A DNA stretch of 64,000 nt from the NCBI GenBank assembly GCA_022813625.1, contig JAKLMB010000038.1:1-64000 (forward strand), written 5' to 3'. This document shows, in pieces, positions 57,211 to 64,000 of the stretch; the first letter of the stretch is position 1; every line of letters begins with the position of its first letter. The notes under the pieces were generated by a model. It was given only the letters and a program-made list of their open reading frames with translations, had not been told where the DNA came from and made no database searches. The position numbers and the translations under genes were made by a program. This DNA is from Aaosphaeria pasadenensis. Lineage: Eukaryota > Ascomycota > Dothideomycetes > Pleosporales.

Positions 57211-57807
57211 TCATTTCTTCTCCTCCGTAGACGACCCCTCCTCCTCACCACCACTCTTCTTCTTATCCCAATTCCAGACGTCCCAGACCTGCTCGAGAAT
57301 CAAATCGGTATAACTCTTCCCCTCCTCCAGAGCCTTCCTCTCCTCCTCCAACCTCCTCTCCTTCCACCCCTCCGTCTCATCCCCCATCCACAACTTCTGC
57401 AGCACACTCCGTTCCTTCTTCTCCTTCTCCTCCCAGTTCACTTGCCGCCCACTCCTCATCGCCTCCCTCGCCTCCGCCAACTTCTTCTCCTCCGCAAACC
57501 TCGCCTGCGTCTCCCTCGCCTTCTCCGTCGGCAGCGCTCCCACCCCCACGCTGGGCTGCGCAAACTTCCACTGCTGGAATATGCCGCGTCCCGTGTAGTG
57601 CGTCGCAAGGTGGTCCGCCGAGAGGTAGAATCCCACCGCGAGGGAAAACGTGTACATATCGAGTTTCCGCGGCGGCATGAACGCGACTACGGGACATATC
57701 ACGGCGCCGGCGATCGCGGCGTTGAGCGCGAAGGTCTCGAACTTTTGCTTCTGCTCCAGCGCGAGGCGTTGGTCGGGCGTGAGGGGCGGTTGTTGCGGTG
57801 TCGCCAT
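57211..57807 (-). CDS. Small membrane protein, often labelled rhomboid-family in fungi
   Basis: 198 residues, no intron, from the ATG at 57807. MATPQQPPLTPDQRLALEQK leads to two hydrophobic segments (NAAIAGAVICPVVAF near 29-45; MYTFSLAVGFYLSADHLA near 51-68), then a charged helical C-terminus (KARETQARFAEEKKLAEARE; EGWKERRLEEERKALEEGK) and SYTDLILEQVWDVWNWDKKK. This matches a conserved fungal protein that databases often name rhomboid-family membrane protein. I see no rhomboid Ser-His dyad (no GxSG), so protease activity is not supported. Location is probably mitochondrial inner membrane by analogy; that is inference. Confidence 0.7.
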   Translation of the reverse strand: MATPQQPPLTPDQRLALEQKQKFETFALNAAIAGAVICPVVAFMPPRKLDMYTFSLAVGFYLSADHLATHYTGRGIFQQWKFAQPSVGVGALPTEKARETQARFAEEKKLAEAREAMRSGRQVNWEEKEKKERSVLQKLWMGDETEGWKERRLEEERKALEEGKSYTDLILEQVWDVWNWDKKKSGGEEEGSSTEEKK

Positions 57808-58171
57808 TTTGAGGGCGTGTGATTTTCGCGACGGGTGGGATAGTGGCGGTGGATTTTAATTTTCCCTGTTTCTTTTGCCGTTTTGGGTGGGTGGGGAGAG
57901 GCGGTTTGGATATGGAGAATGTTGAATTGGTAGACCTGCCCAAAAAAAGTTCATGACGATATGGGACGATCGCCGCGGGCTTGGCAACGTTCGGTTAGAC
58001 TTGCCTGCCATTGCCAGTACATGGAGGGGGAGGGGTTATCATAAATAAGTTTATTGCAAGCATTTGAATTGTACGAAATGATATATGTAATTCCTCATTG
58101 CACTTCATGACCGTTCCAATCGTTCCGCTCATCGTGATGCCATATCATAAGTGTGTGAGGTCCCCGCTAAG
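57808..58171. other. Intergenic spacer
   Basis: Promoter of the 198-residue gene and 3' flank of the Ybp-type gene. No feature seen. Confidence 0.6.
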
Positions 58172-60166
58172 TTACGCTTTCCCCAAGCTCTGAACACCGC
58201 TGTCCACCCTCTCAAGAACATCTTCAAGACGCGCGATATCTGCCTTGGCGGCTTCGACGTTCTCCTCGCCCTCTGAGATGGCTAATCTACCTCCGTCCGT
58301 TAGAGAGTCCTTGAAACGCTTGACGGCGTCCTTTAACGGATTAATGAAGCCGTCTTCTATGAGTGACTGCTTGTGTAATCCGGGGATATCAAGTGCACCA
58401 TGTAATTGTTTGGCAGAGAGCAGAAGGTAGTAAAAGTTCAATGAAGCAAGATAGAATCCCAGCTCAAGGCGGAACTGCGTCCAGCTCTCTGTCACGTCTT
58501 CAGAAGAGGCCCAGGTCTTGGTTGGATCGGGGAAGAGAAAGGGTGAGACCGTCTGCAGGGCAACCGGCGTTGCGAAGATGGAAGGCGAGGAGCTTTCTGA
58601 ATTGTCGTTGCCGTGCGGAATGTTGGCTTCTAAAGTGTCTCCCTTGAGCCAGCCCACGGCACTTGCTTTGAGATTTTCGTACGGGCAGTGTTCGAGAGTG
58701 TCTCGTATGAATGTCAAGCGCACAAGGTCTGAAGGATGCGATCGGAGGACCGTCGATGTAAGATAGTGCGCATGGTACCTGAGGCTGGGCGAGGGAGAAT
58801 TTGCGGAAATGAGAGACGTAAGTTGCAGATACTTTGTGAAATGCTCGTCATCTGTAGGCTCTCCAACGTTGTTCTTTTCCAGCGCGATGAGTCCTAAGGA
58901 GAGCAGTGCGTCCAAGAGAGCTTCAGGCTCATTTCCGATATTCTGCAGACCATTGATGCCCACAAAGTTCTGGAGAAGTGAGGCGTGGTCTGGGAAGATT
59001 GGAAGGACACTCTCATCACCCGCCGCGGTCGTTGCATAAAGTTCTTGCTTGATAGTTCGTGCCGAGTGCAGCAGAAGAGATCCCGTCTTGGATAATGGGA
59101 TATCCTTTGCAGATGCGGGCGGCTCGTCTTCCTCGACTACCTTCTCTGCCTTCTCTGTGCTTTCATCATAGATGGCTTCGGTCAGGTCGGAGTCAGATAG
59201 GCCCAGATCCTGAGCTAAAGCCACAAGCTGTCCCACTATTGCCGTTCTTGAAGTGAACTCCTCCTGCTCGGCGAATCGGTCGGCATACGTAGTCTTATTT
59301 GGTATTAATCGATGTGGCTCGAACTTTTCCATCAATCTGCTGGACCATGCAAGACCAGGGACATCCTCATCAGAGAAAAGCGAGAATATGTAGTCCTTTA
59401 GAACATGCGTGACGAACGACTGGAGCAAACGATTGCTCAGTGTGTTCTCATCAGCAGTTGGAGGGTCTGCTTGGGCCTCAGGATCCGGCTCCGAAAATCC
59501 AGTACCGGTACGGAGAATGTTCCCACTACTTGTCCGAGGGGGTAGATGTGGTCTCTTCTTGCCAGAGATTTCCTTCACAAACTTAACAGTCGCCAAAGTG
59601 AGCTCGTCCCGGTGGGTAGTAATCTCATCATACGCCGCCAGGACGGCCTGCAAACTTGTAGATAGGAACCTGCTAGGATACTTCGTCTTGATCCGTTTAT
59701 GCAGCGTAGCTAACAGTGACAGTAGAACTTCGAACCTCAGCACTGAATGGGGTGGTACCTCAGCCCTGGGTAAGGCTGGTGACAAGCTGGATTCGCCTAT
59801 TGCGACTGGCGCCGCTTTACTGGAAGACTCCTCCGCACCTAGATCAACCTCATCGTCAGATTCTTCGCGTTCCTCGAACCGGAGCAGTCGTAGTGCCTCT
59901 GTGACTTTCAAGATGCACTCCCGTGGATTACCACGTGCAGCGACGTCCTGTAAACATTCTTCGGAAGCCGGAAGCAAAGGAAGCAGGAGGTGTATCAGAT
60001 CCCACCCAATGTTGATAGTTAGCTCAGTATCTTGTAAAACCTGGTGAAGTACAGGCAAGTTCTCCTCAGTAAGGTTGTACTCAATGAGGGTCAAGTACGT
60101 CAGATAGTCAGTTGCAGGCGGCAGAGCCGCCAACAGAGGATTCTGTTCCTTGTCTACTTCCGCCAT
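58172..60166 (-). CDS. YAP-binding/Alf4/glomulin-type protein (Ybp-like)
   Basis: 664 residues in one exon from the ATG at 60166. In yeast, Ybp1 and Ybp2 assist Yap1 in peroxide sensing and Ybp2 acts at kinetochores; plant Alf4 and animal glomulin bind RING proteins. An all-helical repeat protein: NPLLAALPPATDYLTYLTLI, LPVLHQVLQDTELTINIGWD and LIHLLLPLLPASEECLQDVA at the start match the family's opening. Later come KTKYPSRFLSTSLQAVLAAY, SFVTHVLKDYIFSLFSD, RYHAHYLTSTVLRSHPSDLV and LVRLTFIRDTLEHCPYEN, and a C-terminal coil. No signal peptide or membrane segment. It lies head-to-head with LSM3, with 389 bp between the starts. Confidence 0.82.
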   Translation of the reverse strand: MAEVDKEQNPLLAALPPATDYLTYLTLIEYNLTEENLPVLHQVLQDTELTINIGWDLIHLLLPLLPASEECLQDVAARGNPRECILKVTEALRLLRFEEREESDDEVDLGAEESSSKAAPVAIGESSLSPALPRAEVPPHSVLRFEVLLSLLATLHKRIKTKYPSRFLSTSLQAVLAAYDEITTHRDELTLATVKFVKEISGKKRPHLPPRTSSGNILRTGTGFSEPDPEAQADPPTADENTLSNRLLQSFVTHVLKDYIFSLFSDEDVPGLAWSSRLMEKFEPHRLIPNKTTYADRFAEQEEFTSRTAIVGQLVALAQDLGLSDSDLTEAIYDESTEKAEKVVEEDEPPASAKDIPLSKTGSLLLHSARTIKQELYATTAAGDESVLPIFPDHASLLQNFVGINGLQNIGNEPEALLDALLSLGLIALEKNNVGEPTDDEHFTKYLQLTSLISANSPSPSLRYHAHYLTSTVLRSHPSDLVRLTFIRDTLEHCPYENLKASAVGWLKGDTLEANIPHGNDNSESSSPSIFATPVALQTVSPFLFPDPTKTWASSEDVTESWTQFRLELGFYLASLNFYYLLLSAKQLHGALDIPGLHKQSLIEDGFINPLKDAVKRFKDSLTDGGRLAISEGEENVEAAKADIARLEDVLERVDSGVQSLGKA

Positions 60167-60555
60167 AGCGTCTTGTAGTGTTGTCTGAGAACTATCCGGA
60201 AGCTGCCAAAAATTCGGGTTTTATGAAAAGTTGTTGAATACACAGTACGCGCAATTCAGGTCTTCCAGGCCCCATTACCGGTTGACGTACACTCGATGTA
60301 CTAGTGCCCAACTGGGGAAGGCGTCGCCAAGGATCTGAGCTCTAAAGTTCGAACATCGAACAACACCATGAATAGACAAGGGTAGCATTCCCCGCCATTG
60401 TTTCAATTCCCCACCCAGCGATAATTGCAAAAGCGCGTTCGTGTCGCAGTACGTCTGTATACTACCGAATAACAGCGCTCATCAGCATCTTCATCCGATT
60501 TCATCAGGTACTATTTTCCAAGGCGGGTGTGTGGATTGCGACTAATATCGTCAGT
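60167..60555. promoter_or_regulatory. Bidirectional promoter, Ybp-like and LSM3
   Basis: 389 bp between divergent ATGs. A GTACTA donor-like word at 60509 and a GACTAATATCGTCAG acceptor just before the LSM3 ATG suggest a leader intron for LSM3. No further element recognised. Confidence 0.5.
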
Positions 60556-60895
60556 ATGGAAGAGAAGGAGGAAGGCCACGCCGAGCCGCTCGACCTCGTC
60601 CGATTGTGCATCGATGAGGTGGTTGTTATCAAGTTACGAGGAGATCGCGAACTCAAGGGCCGGCTACACGCATACGACAGCCATTGCAACCTGGTCCTCG
60701 GCGATGTCGAAGAGACGATATACGTAGCTGAGGATGAGGACGAGGATGAGGCACCCAAGGTCAGGACGATCAAGAAGCAGTCGGAAATGCTCTTCGTGAG
60801 AGGTATGGACACACGCGGTTTCAGTCGTGCTACATCTGGCTAATTGATGGGTAGGAGATTCGGTTGTTTTGATAGCACCCCAGTCCACGCATTGA
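60556..60895 (+). CDS. LSM3: U6 snRNA-associated Sm-like protein LSm3
   Basis: Ring subunit of Lsm2-8 (U6 snRNA, nucleus) and Lsm1-7 (mRNA decapping, cytoplasm). Exons 60556-60802 and 60855-60895, split by a 52-base GTATGG...GTAG intron, give 95 residues (family 89-102). EPLDLVRLCIDEVVVIKLRG opens the Sm fold, then DRELKGRLHAYDSHCNLVLG (Sm1) and, across the splice, EMLFVRGDSVVLIAPQSTH (Sm2). Without the splice the frame ends in an unrelated tail. The start gives MEEKEEGHAEPLDL, right for the family. Confidence 0.95.
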
Positions 60896-61805
60896 ACGAA
60901 ACGGGCTGTGGATGAAGCAGCAGACAATACTTCTTGAGTTCTAGGATCAGAAGGAGCGCGCACAGCGAAGATACCCAGGGTTATAAGGAAATCTCGTGCT
61001 ATCTGGTAATCGAATTGCAGGTCCCAGGCTGTGGTAGATGAACATGCGAGGGACCAAAGAGTCTACGTCACACCGCCAAGTGATGTTATGATGAGGCACC
61101 ACACGAAGATACCATGTCATCACCAAATCTCGAAGTAACTACATCAGATCAAAAATGAGAATCATTTGAAGAAGCAGTGTGTTATTCCTCTATAGTTTTG
61201 ATGTGAAGTCGATGCTTCCGACCAATCCGAAGCCTAATGAGAGGGCGACTATCTAAGGAGCCTTCAATGGTATGAGAAGAGTGACAAAGGAAATGATTCG
61301 CCACCATCTGCTTCCAGATGTACGAAGACAGTTGTAATTAATTAAGTGTTCATGACTTCGTCTCATCGTGATGCACCATGCCTTGAGTTCGCTTGGTGAT
61401 GCAAGAAAAATACATGAATCGAAAGTATGTGTGTGTAGACAAAAGTGAAAAGGAAAAGAACGCCTTGAACCATGCAGCCCTACTCAACTCCGGGGGGGGG
61501 ATAATCAGAAGCAGAAGGCAGGGCCAGCACAGTACCGACCAGACCGGGTATCCGTATGCGCCATGTGAACGAAGGAGGAACGATGTTGGAGGGCATGATC
61601 GACGTCCCATGAGGTAGCCGCCATGGCGCCATGTGTGCGTGAAGAATAGACAAGAATGGAGGGAGTTCGAGCACCATGGGGTTTGTTGAAGCTGTCGAGA
61701 CTTGGAGTAGAGATGACATTCGCCTGGTGAGCAATACCGAGGACAGAATGGCACCTACGCATCTTGTCAGAACGAGAGCAATCAAAGTCCAAGGGTCGAT
61801 AATGT
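60896..61805. other. Convergent intergenic region
   Basis: 3' flanks of LSM3 and the cyclin gene. The - strand frames at 61350-61800 are shadows or chance. No gene seen. Confidence 0.6.
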
Positions 61806-63946
61806 CTACTTTCGCTTCCAGGTCGTGCTGTGGCCTGCAAAACTATCCCTGGTTGCGAAAGGAAGCTGGAATCCCTTGGAGATCTCAGTTTCGACAAAGA
61901 TGGATGCACGCTTGTAGCGTTTGTCCGTGTATTTGTCATAGACGGCAGCATGATGCTTTTGTGGGTTGTCACAGCATTCCACTATCGTGGAGACAAGGCT
62001 GCGAAGCTGAGTCCAGGTGTATCCCGAGTAGTGCACGTGTGCCAAGGACTATCAAACATTAGCATATGCTGCAGAAAACATGATGCAAGGTACTCACCCA
62101 ATCACCCTTCTTCAGCATGAAACGAGCCAGGCAGTGAGCTCCAGCCGCCAGGAAGCTAGGAGAGCATCCCACAAAACGCTCGTCCATGATGGTGATCTCG
62201 AGGAAGTATTTGGCTAATGTGCGAGTCTCAAGATCGTAATCATCGGCCTTGCTGATCCTTCTGAGGAAGCTCATCGGACCGGGCCAACCTAGCTCGAACT
62301 GGAGCATGCTAAGCATGAAACGCTCAGCCTTAAGGACCTCATCGGCAGTGTACGCTCCATCCACCATGTAAACAATCTCTTGCACAGATGGGCAGTTGAT
62401 TTCTTCATACTTGGCTGCAACAAAGAGAGCAGTTGCTCCCACAAGCTGTAGCTTGCCCAAGGAGACAACCTTGGCCGACAAGAAACGATCGACATAGTTG
62501 ACGGCAAGGAATAAGGTCTCTGGCAAAAGGGTGAAACGATTGTGTACTTGGACCAGCCAATCCATGAGCACAGAGCGCATAGACCATTGGATCTCGGACT
62601 GGTGCTCCATGTATGTAGCGTTGGGTTTCATGCGCTCCTATATATTTGTTAGCAGTTGACTGAGACACGAAGGCAAGCTGTACGTACCTCGAGCGAGTGC
62701 ATATATTCAAAGATCTCGTCTCCGTACTCGGCAACCATTGAGGTATCCCATTGCTCATCCTCGACATCCTCGGGAGTCTTATTGGCCTCGACCCATTCCC
62801 TGGCAGCCTCGAGTTCGCGTTGGGACTTGCTTGTAACTCGGGGAGCGAGAACGAGAGTCACACCTCCAGTAGTGTTGTCACTACGAGATCGAAGGGATCG
62901 GGCAGTGGTATAGCCGTCCGCATCAAAGTACTCCTCACCCTCATCCTCGTCTTCATCCCAGTACTCTTCGGGCTCGAGACGTGTCTTTGCCATTTCTTCA
63001 TTGCGCTCTTGCTCAAGAACGCGTGCTTGGTCCTCCAAGGCGTCCGAATAATCGTGTCCTTCTCCGCTGTCAGCCTTGATGGCCTGCTCTTGTTTTGCGC
63101 ATTCATCATATGATGGCATGGACACGGCCTCTTCTTGAGGCTCTTGCTGCTCTACGAGGCGAAGGTAGGTTGATGCCTTTTTCGAGAGTTGCTTCGACAC
63201 TGGCTCCACAGCGGGATATACGTGAGAGAGGTTGGTGTCCAAGTCGCTTCGCTGTTCGAGCGGTTGACGCGTCGGAACCGGGATCACGACATCAAGAACA
63301 GGCTCCGAGTCAACTTCTTTGAAGACGGCGGTAGACTTCTTGGATAGGATCTTGCGGATGTTTGCAGTGGAGAGGCTGGGCTCGGTCGTTACGTGCTTTG
63401 GCACGGCAGACGCAACGTGACTGATTCCATTGGACGCGTTGTTCTTCGATACAGCATTCGCCAGAGGTCGTTGAGCCGGTCTCAGAAGCGTCGCCGGCTT
63501 GGCAAACTCCTTTGTTGATACGATGGCGTTGTCCTTGAGAATCTCGATCTTGGAATTCTTGCCAGGCACCTGCAAATCATCCTTGGCTACCGGCTGCCTC
63601 GTTGTGTTGCTGACATCCGCAAAGACTGTACGCTTCGTAGAAGGCTTGAGACCACCTACTTGCAAGAGGGTAGATAGGGCGGGTGTTGACTTGTTGCGCT
63701 GGTGGATGGTCTTGCCGGTCGGCAACTGGGGGAGCGCATTCTCGTCGCGAATGCGAAGAGAGCGCATGGGACGTTGTGGCTAGAGAGATGTGATGTTAGC
63801 AGGTGTTGCGAAACGTCGATAGGATGACTTCAGTGTGAAGGTAGAGATCGCAGGATATGGGGTGAGATCGCATGGACAACACCCACGGTCCACAGTGGTG
63901 TGGATGGAGCCCAGAGGACATCAGGAGGACTTACTTTAGCATCCAT
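61806..63946 (-). CDS. B-type (G2/mitotic) cyclin
   Basis: Activator of CDK1 for mitotic entry (NimE/Clb class). Exons 63946-63935 (12 nt, MDAK), 63779-62688, 62637-62098 and 62048-61806 give 628 residues. Introns have donors GTAAGT, GTACGT and GTGAGT. The N-terminal 330 residues are disordered and hold RTVFADVSN near 57, the place and shape of the B-cyclin destruction box but with Phe in place of Leu. The first cyclin fold follows: EIQWSMRSVLMDWLVQVHNR, FTLLPETLFLAVNYVDRFLS, LQLVGATALFVAAKYEEINC, VYMVDGAYTADEVLKAERFM. The second includes SFLRRISKADDYDLETRTLA, KYFLEITIMDERFVG, SFLAAGAHCLARFML, and after the last splice LAHVHYSGYTWTQLRSLVST. The MRAIL-type MRSVL is intact. Start codon choice depends on the tiny first exon; the next ATG is MRSLRIRDEN. 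Confidence 0.95.
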
Positions 63947-64000
63947 GATGTATAGTATTGATCAATTGATATTTGTGTAAGGGGTTGGAGCTTCTGTTGA

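Noticed and set aside
55425..57822. Several long + strand frames, Arg/Pro- or Gly-rich
   Set aside because: Antisense of GC-rich - strand genes at 55180-56519 and 57211-57807.
60803..60843. LSm3 ending at 60843
   Set aside because: This ignores the intron; splicing restores the Sm2 motif.
1..64000. tRNA genes
   Set aside because: I looked by eye for GGTTCGAnnCC-type B boxes with a matching A box; GGTTCGA words at about 10660, 10927 and 13677 lack cloverleaf context. A covariance search was not possible.

Overview
The window is nuclear DNA of a filamentous ascomycete (Pezizomycotina). Genes are compact and carry 50-90 base introns with GTRNGT donors, CTAAC-like branch sites and YAG acceptors. 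The encoded families are fungal: a Kre2/Ktr mannosyltransferase, a Snf4 gamma subunit, a DUF4604 protein, a YEATS Taf14 and a Ybp-type protein. Base composition is balanced and there is no AT-rich, C-to-T-depleted (RIP-like) signature. I cannot name the species. No rRNA, tRNA, CRISPR array or intact transposon was recognised.

Layout: 1-6.2 kb holds a PP2C phosphatase (PTC1) and the AMPK gamma subunit (SNF4), both on the + strand. From 6.2 to 16.8 kb lies the odd part of the window. It is an island of degenerate 200-285 bp repeats, most carrying a TATATA core, with recurring peptide words on the - strand, followed by one spliced orphan gene (14064-15029, -). From 16.8 to 27 kb come an MFS sugar transporter, a dihydroxyacetone kinase, SmD2 (-) and a large GATA-type finger protein. 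From 27 to 37.7 kb come a Med2-like protein (-), a Pub1/TIA-1-type RNA-binding protein, the PIF1 helicase and a small coiled protein. After 3 kb without a convincing gene, 40.7-49.4 kb carries Taf14 (-), the Ran-binding protein Yrb1 (-) and a single-pass membrane protein (-). From 49.4 to 64 kb follow a GT15 mannosyltransferase (-), a DUF4604 protein, a type I membrane protein, a hypothetical protein (-), a small inner-membrane-like protein (-), a Ybp/glomulin-type protein (-), LSm3 and a B-type cyclin (-).

Most genes are single-copy housekeeping genes: carbon signalling (SNF4), splicing and mRNA fate (SmD2, LSm3, Pub1), transcription (Taf14, Med2-like, GATA), nuclear transport (Yrb1), genome maintenance (PIF1), the cell cycle (cyclin B) and glycosylation (GT15). 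Neighbours do not form an evident pathway or a secondary-metabolite cluster. All exon boundaries were read from splice signals, with the reading frame checked across each junction; none is backed by transcripts.
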